A stretch of DNA of 64,000 bases from Tissierella sp. Yu-01 (GTDB lineage: Bacteria; Bacillota; Clostridia; Tissierellales; Tissierellaceae). A program made the position numbers and the translations under genes. The stretch covers positions 930,001 to 994,000 of the forward strand of contig NZ_CP120677.1 of NCBI RefSeq assembly GCF_029537395.1, in the 5' to 3' direction. The first letter of the stretch is position 1, and each line of letters opens with the position of its first letter. The notes under the pieces were generated by a model. It was given only the letters and a program-made list of their open reading frames with translations, did no database searches and was not told the origin of the DNA. Below, piece by piece: positions 15,956 through 23,157 of the stretch.

Positions 15956-16888
15956 TTATACATAGAAGAGCATTCTATAGTTTAGAAAAATGAAAGTTAT
16001 AAATACAATTACAAGTGGAAAATATTTTACAACCCTATACCTTTCAGGAATAAAAGACAATTCAGATATACTAAATTCATCAAAATTGGATTCATTACTG
16101 GATAAAGATTTTAACAGAACAACTAACATTACACCTGATAATAAAGCAATAAAGCCAAGAGATAATATGGAAATTAATAACTGTTTACTATCTGTTAAGT
16201 TAGTACTGGTAGCTGCTAGTTCATCAATTTCATTTGAATACTTAGTAATAAAATATCCTATTGTTAATGCAATTCCATTATTTAAAGTATGACCTAAAAT
16301 AGAAGAAAAAATGGAATTAGTTTTATGAACTAAAATTCCAAGTATAACACCTAAAAATGCTGGCCCTATAAAATTTAATATATTAAAATGAAAAACTCCA
16401 AACAATATAGCTGTTATAATAATTGTTTTTTTATGTCCAAGTTTTTCATATGCACTGAACATAGTACCCCTAAACATTATCTCTTCACATATACCAGGTG
16501 ATATTGCAATAATAAACATGCTAATTAGAAATTCAAATGAATTGGTTGGTATAGGTACAGATGTAGGCATAGCGGAACTAAAGCTATTAATTATAGCTAG
16601 GAAAATTGCATTTAAAAATATTGCTATTGGATATGCAAATATCATTGATAAAATAATTATAATAATTTGTTTTATTCCTATTGGATTTAATTTTAATACA
16701 TCCTTTAACTTATATCCTCTTGCCTTTAAATAAATAATATTTGGAAGTAGTATTAATACATATTCAGTTATTAAAAGACCAGAGTATATTTCTCTGCTCT
16801 GTACTAAATATCCAATTATTAGCAATGTAATTCCTAAAATCAAATAAATTAAGTTTGCTTCAAATATGCCAGGTTTTTTTACTCCCAT
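15956..16888 (-). CDS. CPBP-family intramembrane glutamic protease
   Basis: A 310-residue integral membrane protein with about eight hydrophobic segments and the CPBP (Abi/CAAX protease-like) motifs: EEIMFRGTMF (EExxxR), FGVFHFNILNF (FxxxH) and HTLNNGIAL (HxxxN), which form the active site in the membrane. Targets of bacterial members are mostly unknown; roles in peptide maturation and immunity are proposed for the family. ATG at 16888 follows AAAGGGGGAG. It precedes the SASP-like gene by 40 bases. A C-terminal extension with a last membrane helix (VKYFPLVIVFITFIFL) is present. Confidence 0.88.
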   Translation of the reverse strand: MGVKKPGIFEANLIYLILGITLLIIGYLVQSREIYSGLLITEYVLILLPNIIYLKARGYKLKDVLKLNPIGIKQIIIIILSMIFAYPIAIFLNAIFLAIINSFSSAMPTSVPIPTNSFEFLISMFIIAISPGICEEIMFRGTMFSAYEKLGHKKTIIITAILFGVFHFNILNFIGPAFLGVILGILVHKTNSIFSSILGHTLNNGIALTIGYFITKYSNEIDELAATSTNLTDSKQLLISILSLGFIALLSGVMLVVLLKSLSSNESNFDEFSISELSFIPERYRVVKYFPLVIVFITFIFLNYRMLFYV

Positions 16889-16903
16889 AAAACTCCCCCT
16901 TTA

Positions 16904-16938
16904 ATAAATACACCTACAGACAACTGTAGGTGTTTCTT
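16904..16938. terminator. terminator between hpt and the CPBP gene
   Basis: CACCTACAG/CTGTAGGTG hairpin with a 4-base loop and T-rich tails on both strands. It lies immediately after the hpt stop on the minus strand. Confidence 0.75.
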
Positions 16939-17463
16939 TTATTCAAATGTAAATATATAAGGGATGTTTCTATAATGGTCACCATAATTCAAACCATAAC
17001 CTACTATAAATACATCTGGTATAGTAAATCCTTTAAAGTCAGGAGTTAGATCTACTTGTCTTCTACTTGGCTTATCTAATAATACGCAAACTTTGACCGA
17101 ATTAGGGCTTTTTTCTTTAATATGTTCAATAACCCGATTCAAAGTATAACCAGAGTCTATAATATCATCAACAATTAGTATATCCTTACCTTTTACATCT
17201 GTTCTAAGATCATGTATGATTTCTACTACTCCAGAAGAAACTTCGCTATTCCCATAACTTGCAGTAGTTATAAAATCCACCTCAACAGGTGTTGTTATCT
17301 CTCTTACAAGGTCAGCTGCAAAAATAAAACTACCTCTAAGCAACGAAACTACTACTAGATTTTTATTTTCATAGTATTTACTTAAATCTACCCCTAACGC
17401 TTTTATTCTGTCGTTTATTTCTTCTCTAGAAAACAATGTTTTTTCTCTTTTGTTGCCCTCCAA
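16939..17463 (-). CDS. hpt: hypoxanthine phosphoribosyltransferase
   Basis: Purine salvage enzyme converting hypoxanthine (and guanine) with PRPP to IMP or GMP. The PRPP-binding signature ILIVDDIIDSGYTL (about residues 95-108) and the flexible-loop region TTASYGNSEVSSG are intact, as is the C-terminal purine-binding VFIVGYGLNYGDHYRNIPY. TTG at 17463 is chosen because AGGGGAG lies seven bases upstream, giving 174 residues; an ATG six codons earlier (17481) lacks a binding site. tilS, the usual neighbour, is absent; a small membrane-protein gene precedes it. Confidence 0.93.
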   Translation of the reverse strand: MEGNKREKTLFSREEINDRIKALGVDLSKYYENKNLVVVSLLRGSFIFAADLVREITTPVEVDFITTASYGNSEVSSGVVEIIHDLRTDVKGKDILIVDDIIDSGYTLNRVIEHIKEKSPNSVKVCVLLDKPSRRQVDLTPDFKGFTIPDVFIVGYGLNYGDHYRNIPYIFTFE

Positions 17464-17484
17464 TATTTTCTCCCCTTTCATTTT

Positions 17485-17616
17485 TTAAATCTTTTTGGAG
17501 TTTCTTTTTAATAGTTCCTTTATTTCTCTTAGCTCTTTTAAGATATTATTTAATGTATACTGAAAACTTATTAGTATAATGAATATTATAACACCTATAA
17601 TAATTTTTACATCCAT
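17485..17616 (-). CDS. small single-pass membrane protein, 43 residues
   Basis: A short reading frame between the SSB-like gene and hpt, starting ATG at 17616 with GGAAGGAT eight bases upstream. The product begins MDVKIIIGVIIFIILISFQY, a single membrane helix, and continues into a charged amphipathic helix (ILKELREIKELLKRN), the layout of small membrane-anchored coiled proteins. It lies 4 bases after the SSB-like gene and 21 bases before hpt, so it is probably translated from the same transcript. I do not recognise its family and give no function. Confidence 0.65.
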   Translation of the reverse strand: MDVKIIIGVIIFIILISFQYTLNNILKELREIKELLKRNSKKI

Positions 17617-17620
17617 AATT

Positions 17621-18295
17621 TTATCCTTCCAGTTCGTAACCTTCCATTCTATTATTATCGTTTTCTACATATTCAAGTTTAGATAATGAAACTTCAAATG
17701 CTATTTTAGTTTCAACTTCACCAGTACTTAATTTCTTTTGATACTCTCTGCTCTGTATCCTGCCCCAAATCCTTATATGATCACCAACAATTAAATTTTC
17801 ACAAAATCTTGCGTTTCTTCCCCATGCAATACAAGGAATATAATCAGATTTATTATAAGGTCTATTTACAGCTAATAAGACATCTGTTATTTCTCTTCCA
17901 AATGGAGTAGTTCTATAAATAGGTTTTTTACATATATACCCATCTAAGTAGATTTCATTAGGCTTTCTTAATTTTTCATTAAGCTCGTCTTCACTAGGAA
18001 TAATAATCTCTCTTGCAAAAATAGTCAATACCAATCTATTATTTGTTTCAACAAACCTATTATAAGATCTTAGTTGTCCTTCAATTATAACATACTGTCC
18101 CAAATAGAAGTCAACATTAAATAGCAATCTTTCTGATATTGTAATTGGTAATACATCTACTGATGAACTAAGTCTAGGTACTTCAAGATTGAAAACATAA
18201 AATTTTTCACCGTACATTTCATGACTAAATTCCTTATCTGACACCACCTTACCTACTATTTTTACCATATTCGTCTCAATAACTTTATCTACCAC
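17621..18295 (-). CDS. tandem OB-fold single-stranded DNA-binding-like protein
   Basis: A 224-residue protein with two SSB-like OB folds. The first (about 10-105) contains FYVFNLEVPRLSSSVDVLPI and LGQYVIIEGQLRSYN; the second (about 115-220) contains YLDGYICKKPIYRTTPFGRE, DYIPCIAWGRNARFC and GDHIRIWGRIQSREY, the standard SSB core. It lacks the acidic DDDIPF-type C-terminal tail used by housekeeping SSB to recruit partners, so it is unlikely to be the main replication SSB. GTG at 18295 with AGGGGAGGG upstream is preferred over an ATG at 18316 without a site. Similar two-OB proteins are common in Clostridia; their role is not established. Confidence 0.75.
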   Translation of the reverse strand: MVDKVIETNMVKIVGKVVSDKEFSHEMYGEKFYVFNLEVPRLSSSVDVLPITISERLLFNVDFYLGQYVIIEGQLRSYNRFVETNNRLVLTIFAREIIIPSEDELNEKLRKPNEIYLDGYICKKPIYRTTPFGREITDVLLAVNRPYNKSDYIPCIAWGRNARFCENLIVGDHIRIWGRIQSREYQKKLSTGEVETKIAFEVSLSKLEYVENDNNRMEGYELEG

Positions 18296-18408
18296 GAAAT
18301 TCCCTCCCCTATTCATGTGTTTATATCTTTTTCTATAAATATTCTCGAGAAGGACATTTTATGCATCAAATACTCCACAAAGATAACTTATAACGTAAGT
18401 CATAGAGT

Positions 18409-18438
18409 AAAAAAAGAAGTTGAGAGATTTCTCAACTT
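18409..18438 (-). terminator. terminator after the pdaB-linked gene
   Basis: AAGTTGAG/CTCAACTT hairpin followed on the minus strand by CTTTTTTT; it overlaps the last codons of the upstream gene. Confidence 0.85.
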
Positions 18439-19070
18439 GTAAAGTCTAGCCTAATATTTTTATATGGTTTTTTACTCAATATACTATCTCCAATCAATAA
18501 ATTTAAAGTGGCCGCAGCTAATACAGGATAGATATGTTTTTCATTAGTAGATTTTATCTCTAATACGAATTCAAAAGGTTCAACTTTGTCACCATAAAAA
18601 GTTACTATATCTCTTTGTAAACATAAATTCACTTCTATATGATTATTTACATTGTAGCTAGATATTGTTATAGTTGATTTGTTATTAAAACCATAATTTA
18701 TAGCTATTACTTTGTCTAAATCAGATAATAGAGGTATCATCTCCTCTCCATCTGAGTTATAGATACACACTCTACTCTTCTTGAATAAATTTAAGATTAT
18801 ATCAGGGCAACAATTATCTAAAAAGGAGTGTACAACTATATCGAACTTAAAATTATCGAATTCCATATTACATAAGTCTTTTACTACTAGATCAAATGCT
18901 ATTAAAGTGAAGTGATTATTGCTAAAACCAATAACATTTTCCATCCCTTCATAAATAATGTCATAACCTGAAATAGTAAAAAGTTCTTTAGTCATTTTGA
19001 GTAAATTTCTATTATTATCCTCTTCTATAAGTCCTATAAAAAAAATCTTTTGTTCCACAAAATCCCTCAT
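18432..19070 (-). CDS. unknown protein with Mur-ligase-like segments
   Basis: A 212-residue protein I do not firmly recognise. Two stretches look like the central domain of Mur ligases: IAINYGFNNKSTITISSY (about 123-140), recalling the strand that follows the active site, and PFEFVLEIKSTNEKHIYPVLAAATLNLLIG (about 163-192), recalling the 'G..N.yN.lAA.a.a..lG' block. The ATP-binding GTNGKT loop is absent, so it cannot be a normal ligase. The start overlaps the pdaB stop by one base (TAATG), implying translational coupling and a role with that spore peptidoglycan enzyme. Both points are inference. Confidence 0.55.
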   Translation of the reverse strand: MRDFVEQKIFFIGLIEEDNNRNLLKMTKELFTISGYDIIYEGMENVIGFSNNHFTLIAFDLVVKDLCNMEFDNFKFDIVVHSFLDNCCPDIILNLFKKSRVCIYNSDGEEMIPLLSDLDKVIAINYGFNNKSTITISSYNVNNHIEVNLCLQRDIVTFYGDKVEPFEFVLEIKSTNEKHIYPVLAAATLNLLIGDSILSKKPYKNIRLDFTS

Positions 19071-19831
19071 TACTTTAAGTATATTTGTCTTCCTCTGTTA
19101 TCCATTTCAAAATTGTCCTTGTATATTAATTCCGATATAGGTACAATTTCATAACCCTTTTCTTGTAGTCTTTCTATAATTATAGGTAAATATTCTCTTA
19201 TATATTTAGCATTATTGTGGAATAACACAATAGAGCCATCTGTCACATTCTTAACTACTTTATCTATTACAGGTTCAACTCCCAACTCCTTCCAATCCAA
19301 AGAGTCTATATCCCACTGAATTGTATAATATCCTAATTCCTGAGCAGTCTTTATAAGCAAGTCATCATAATCACCAAAAGGTGGTCTAAATAGAATTGGT
19401 TTTTCGTTAGTAATACTAATTATTTTATCTTCTGTTACTTTTAGTTCTTCAATGATTTGTTCCCTTGAAAGCTGCGACATATTAGGATGGGTACTAGAAT
19501 GATTTCCTATTTCATGCCCCCTCTTATGAATTTCTTCTACCCTATGAGGGTATTTGTCTACCCAAAAACCGACTAAGAAAAATGTTGATTTAACATTGTA
19601 TTTATCTAATGTGTCCAAAATATCATTAGTAAATTCATCGCCCCAGGCTGCATCGAATGATATGGATATTTTTTTATCATTTCTTTCAACACTATAAATA
19701 GGAAGTTCTTTAGTAGTCAAAAATACCTCTAAAATACCACCATTATTCATAATCAAAATCATTGATATTAATAAAAGTATAATAATTACCATTCCAACTC
19801 TAATAATAAGGTTATATCTATGATATATCAT
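19070..19831 (-). CDS. pdaB: PdaB-like polysaccharide deacetylase
   Basis: A 253-residue membrane-anchored NodB-domain protein of the PdaB group, linked to spore cortex or late sporulation. One N-terminal membrane helix (about 9-28) leads to the catalytic domain (about 52-235). Motif 1 is ISFDAAWGDE (catalytic Asp), motif 2 HEIGNHSSTHP (zinc histidines), motif 3 RPPFGDYDD and the final motif IVLFHNN. The first motif has A-A-W where active NodB enzymes usually have D-D, a pattern typical of PdaB-type members. ATG at 19831 has AGGAGGGG upstream. It is coupled to the downstream unknown gene. Confidence 0.88.
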   Translation of the reverse strand: MIYHRYNLIIRVGMVIIILLLISMILIMNNGGILEVFLTTKELPIYSVERNDKKISISFDAAWGDEFTNDILDTLDKYNVKSTFFLVGFWVDKYPHRVEEIHKRGHEIGNHSSTHPNMSQLSREQIIEELKVTEDKIISITNEKPILFRPPFGDYDDLLIKTAQELGYYTIQWDIDSLDWKELGVEPVIDKVVKNVTDGSIVLFHNNAKYIREYLPIIIERLQEKGYEIVPISELIYKDNFEMDNRGRQIYLK

Positions 19832-19920
19832 AAAAAAATCCCCTCCTGTATATTATAGATATTCCTATCAAAAAATATTTATTACCAAAATATGCTTAAT
19901 TGAAAAACATAAAACTTACC

Positions 19921-19950
19921 AGAATATTATCATTTCCTATGGTTATATTA
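19921..19950 (+). promoter_or_regulatory. candidate sigma-G promoter of the SASP gene
   Basis: AGAATA (19921-19926) and TATATTA (19944-19950), spaced 17 bases, resemble the forespore sigma-G elements TGAATA and CATACTA. It lies 43 bases before the SASP start. The match is imperfect. Confidence 0.4.
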
Positions 19951-19992
19951 TAAGTACAACAAGTTAATTATTGTTGTAAAGGAGGATAATAT

Positions 19993-20205
19993 ATGGCTAA
20001 TAACAGAAGTAGTAATAGAATAGTTGTTCCAGCGGCACGTCAAGCTTTAGACCAAATGAAACTTGAAATAGCCAATGAACTTGGAGTAGCTAACTACGAC
20101 AGTATTGATAAAGGCGAATTACCTTCTAGAGTTAATGGCTATGTAGGTGGATATATGGTTAAAAGATTAGTTGAAAGTGCACAAAATCAAATGGCTGGAA
20201 AGTAG
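19993..20205 (+). CDS. alpha/beta-type small acid-soluble spore protein
   Basis: A classical 70-residue SASP that saturates spore DNA in the forespore and protects it from UV and heat, then is degraded at germination. The GPR protease site region KLEIANELGV and the C-terminal block GYVGGYMVKRLVESAQNQM are textbook. ATG at 19993 follows AAAGGAGG. It is monocistronic, with a candidate sigma-G promoter upstream and a strong terminator downstream. Confidence 0.96.
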   Translation: MANNRSSNRIVVPAARQALDQMKLEIANELGVANYDSIDKGELPSRVNGYVGGYMVKRLVESAQNQMAGK

Positions 20206-20220
20206 CGTTTTATATTATAT

Positions 20221-20251
20221 AGAGAAGTGGAATTCCACTTCTCTTTTTTTT
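20221..20251 (+). terminator. terminator of the SASP gene
   Basis: A perfect 24-base palindrome with arms AGAGAAGTGGAA is followed by seven T residues, 15 bases after the stop codon. Confidence 0.92.
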
Positions 20252-20297
20252 ATGATATAATTGAATTATATTAAATACTTTGAATCGGGGTTATAAT

Positions 20298-20834
20298 ATG
20301 AACACATATAATACAGAAGATGTTGCTCAAAATAAATTGTTAATTCTTTATATTTTAAATATGTCTCCAAGTAAATTTACTAATGCCGAACTTACGGAAT
20401 TCGTTTTAGATAAAGGTTATATGAACTATTTTATCTTACAACAATACCTTAGTGAATTAATTGAGGGTGAACTAATAGAAATCATAATAGAAGATGAAGT
20501 TGAAAAATATAGTGTAATTGAAAAAGGCATAGTCACTTTGGAATTATTTCAAAGTAAAATTCCTGACAGAATAAAGCAGGAATTAATAAATGATTTTAAG
20601 ATTCAAGAATTATTGAAAATTAAGGAAACTCAAATCGTTGGTGATTACTATCCTAAGGAAAATGATCAATATACAGTAAATCTTAAACTCATTGAAAATG
20701 ATGAAACCCTTTTTAGTCTTTATTTGGATGTTTCTTCTGAAGAACAGGGTGAAAAATTTTGTAGACTTTGGAAAGACAAAACTGAGATGATATATCAAAA
20801 GATATTAAACATATTTATAAAATCAGATAACTAA
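20298..20834 (+). CDS. DUF4364-family protein
   Basis: A 178-residue protein of the DUF4364 family, common in Clostridia and without an assigned role. The N-terminal 75 residues (AQNKLLILYILNMSPSKFTN...) have the pattern of a winged-helix domain, and the rest is a mixed alpha/beta region. ATG at 20298 follows GGGG; a TTG at 20280 upstream has no binding site. The last four bases overlap the convergent beta-propeller gene, and its terminator lies inside that gene. Confidence 0.75.
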   Translation: MNTYNTEDVAQNKLLILYILNMSPSKFTNAELTEFVLDKGYMNYFILQQYLSELIEGELIEIIIEDEVEKYSVIEKGIVTLELFQSKIPDRIKQELINDFKIQELLKIKETQIVGDYYPKENDQYTVNLKLIENDETLFSLYLDVSSEEQGEKFCRLWKDKTEMIYQKILNIFIKSDN

Positions 20835-21727
20835 AGTAGGACAAAACCTTGTGGTTCTTTTCCTACTTTTATTTTTTTAATTATCATGTCTCTTCTCAAG
20901 TCAATTATTAATACCAAATTATTTAGTAAATCAGTAATATAAAGATTTTCATTATCTTTAATTATTTTATTGGGCATTCCACCAATATATAATCTTTTTA
21001 ATAAACTATTAGTATTCATATTAAAGCTATATAAGTATCCATCCTCTGGATTCGTTAATAAGAAAAACATCTCATTTAACATAACAAAGTCTATAAATAT
21101 CCCTTTTATTTTAAAATCTTTCATTTCCTTAGTATTTAGATCTAAAATAGATATACTACTATAATTAATTACGCCATTATTTACATAAGATAATATATAT
21201 ATTTTCTGGTCAAATATAAGTAATCTAATTGGCTGTGAATTAATATTTTGAACTTCAATTGTATTATCCAATAAGTTTATAATTGATATGCTATTTCCAT
21301 TTGAATTAGCAATATATGCCTTATATGTTAAGTTATCTATCTGTAAATCAGAAGGCTTTTCACCTAAATATATTTCTTCTATCTGATGTAAAGTAGTTTC
21401 ACTCAAAATAGATAGTGAATTTGAATCACAATTTAATATATAAATCTTTCCACTGTATACCTTAATGCATATAGGAGTTCTTCCTAGTTTAATTTTTGAT
21501 TTTATTATATTTGGGGACATATTTAGTATAATCAAAGATTCATCATAGGAATTTAAAATCAAAAGTTCGCCACGATCATTCAATGTCATATCCCAAGGTC
21601 CAATTCTTCCATTTGTATTCATTAGTTCTTTTATATCAATGGTATCTACCTGATTTAAATCATCCAGGTCAATAATACTTACTGTATCATCCCCAATGTT
21701 CCCTGTAATTATTTTATTGAGTAGCAA
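20831..21727 (-). CDS. YVTN-type beta-propeller protein, intracellular
   Basis: A 298-residue protein built from about seven repeats of 40-45 residues of the YVTN/YncE beta-propeller type, with units such as SIIDLDDLNQVDTIDI, LIILNMSPNIIKSKIKLGRTP, SISIINLLDNTIEV and LVLIIDLRRDMIIKKIKVGKEP. The propeller would be a binding scaffold. There is no signal peptide or lipobox, unlike most YVTN proteins, so it should be cytoplasmic. The start is TTG at 21727 with GGGGGTGAT upstream. It is monocistronic. The target is unknown. Confidence 0.72.
   Translation of the reverse strand: MLLNKIITGNIGDDTVSIIDLDDLNQVDTIDIKELMNTNGRIGPWDMTLNDRGELLILNSYDESLIILNMSPNIIKSKIKLGRTPICIKVYSGKIYILNCDSNSLSILSETTLHQIEEIYLGEKPSDLQIDNLTYKAYIANSNGNSISIINLLDNTIEVQNINSQPIRLLIFDQKIYILSYVNNGVINYSSISILDLNTKEMKDFKIKGIFIDFVMLNEMFFLLTNPEDGYLYSFNMNTNSLLKRLYIGGMPNKIIKDNENLYITDLLNNLVLIIDLRRDMIIKKIKVGKEPQGFVLL
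20833..20877 (+). terminator. terminator of the DUF4364 gene, inside the convergent gene
   Basis: AAAGTAGGA (20833-20841) pairs with TCCTACTTT (20861-20869), with an inner AACC/GGTT extension, and is followed by a T-rich run. It overlaps the final codons of the minus-strand propeller gene. Confidence 0.75.
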
Positions 21728-21834
21728 TATCTATCACCCCCTAGTTATTTAAGCATCTAAGAAACCGATTACAGTTTCTGTTTAAGATACTTTAACCTTG
21801 TTACAATCTATGCATCATAGTTAATTAGGGTGAG

Positions 21835-21867
21835 AAAAACCTTCTATAGCATTGCTATAGAAGGTTT
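21835..21867 (-). terminator. terminator of valS-folC
   Basis: Perfect 15-base arms beginning AAACCTTCTATAGCA, followed on the minus strand by TTTTT. The folC stop codon lies within the hairpin. Confidence 0.9.
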
Positions 21868-23147
21868 ACTATTGTTCTAACTTCTCCAATCATATATAAC
21901 GAACCACCGAATACAATTAAATCATCTTTATCTGCCAATTCAATTGTTTTTGCTACTGCATCCTTTATTTCTTTTTCAACATATACTTCTGATACATATC
22001 CTTTAAAATAATCAGCTAGTATTTCAGCATCAAGTTTTCTAGGCATTTTAACCTCAGTTGCAACTACTTTATCAGCTAATGGTCCTAAAAGTTCAATCAT
22101 TTTTTTATAATCTTTGTCTTTTAATATGGATATTCCCAAAATTAATTTATTATATTTAAAAAGTTTCAGTGCGTTTGCTAGATGTGTTATGCCTTGGATA
22201 TTATGAGCACCATCAATTAAAAAGGTAGGATTTCTTCTTAAAACCTCAAGTCTTCCTTTCCATTCAGTTAATGCGATTCCTTCAAAAATCTCTTCATCAG
22301 TTATATTTACCAACTTTTTCTCTCTTAAAATTAATAGAGTGACAATAGCCAAGGATGCATTATATACTTGGTAATGACCAAGCAATGAAATCTTTATATT
22401 CTTAAGATGTTGATCTTTGTATTTAAAATCAAATATGCTTCCAAATTCCGTCTCTTCTTTGATTTTAATGTTCTCTATAGGATCTAAGTAGAACTCAGAA
22501 TTCATTTCCTTAGCTACCTTTTTTATTACCTCTAGTGCTTCTTGTTCTTGTGGATATGATACCACAATCCCATTTTCTTTTATTATGCCCGCTTTTTGAT
22601 ATGCAATTTCTCCTAGTGTATTTCCCAATACATCTATATGGTCGTAATCAAGAGTTGTTATGACTGAAGCCAAGGATGAACTAATTATATTAGTTGAATC
22701 AAATCTTCCTCCTAAACCTACTTCTAAAACAACATAGTCCACCTTTTCTAAATTAAAGAACACAAAGGAAATGGCAGTTATTATTTCAAAAGTAGTAGGA
22801 TGTAGCATACCTTCTTCTACCATGATATTAGCTTTTTCTTTAACTAGTTTAGTTATACTAGCTAACTTTTCATTAGGTATATCCTCTCCATTAATTTGTA
22901 TCCTTTCGTTGAATCTCTCCAAATAGGGAGATGTATATAAGCCAACTTTGTAACCAGCACTCTTTAAACAATGTGCTAAATACGATGAAGTTGAGCCTTT
23001 GCCATTTGTTCCAGCCACATGAATGTATCTCAGATTATCTTGAGGATTTCCTAAAAGCTCCATTAACCTGCCAATAGAATGTAAACCTAACCTCGAACCA
23101 TACTTTTCCTTATCATTAATATAAGCTAAAGCTTCTTGATAGTTCAT
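21855..23147 (-). CDS. folC: folylpolyglutamate / dihydrofolate synthase
   Basis: A 430-residue Mur-ligase superfamily enzyme that adds glutamate to folates and may also form dihydrofolate from dihydropteroate. The ATP loop VAGTNGKGS, the carbamylated-lysine region (SVITTLDYDHIDVLG) and the C-terminal ligase domain with LIDGAHNIQGI are present. The ATG at 23147 has AGGGGGAT upstream. It follows valS by 10 bases, the conserved valS-folC order of Firmicutes, and should share the valine T-box control. Confidence 0.95.
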   Translation of the reverse strand: MNYQEALAYINDKEKYGSRLGLHSIGRLMELLGNPQDNLRYIHVAGTNGKGSTSSYLAHCLKSAGYKVGLYTSPYLERFNERIQINGEDIPNEKLASITKLVKEKANIMVEEGMLHPTTFEIITAISFVFFNLEKVDYVVLEVGLGGRFDSTNIISSSLASVITTLDYDHIDVLGNTLGEIAYQKAGIIKENGIVVSYPQEQEALEVIKKVAKEMNSEFYLDPIENIKIKEETEFGSIFDFKYKDQHLKNIKISLLGHYQVYNASLAIVTLLILREKKLVNITDEEIFEGIALTEWKGRLEVLRRNPTFLIDGAHNIQGITHLANALKLFKYNKLILGISILKDKDYKKMIELLGPLADKVVATEVKMPRKLDAEILADYFKGYVSEVYVEKEIKDAVAKTIELADKDDLIVFGGSLYMIGEVRTIVNLL

Positions 23148-23157
23148 TTATATCCCC

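Noticed and set aside
15956-16888. CPBP protease as part of a bacteriocin or phage-defence cassette
   Set aside because: No bacteriocin precursor, exporter or other defence gene is nearby; neighbours are sporulation and salvage genes.
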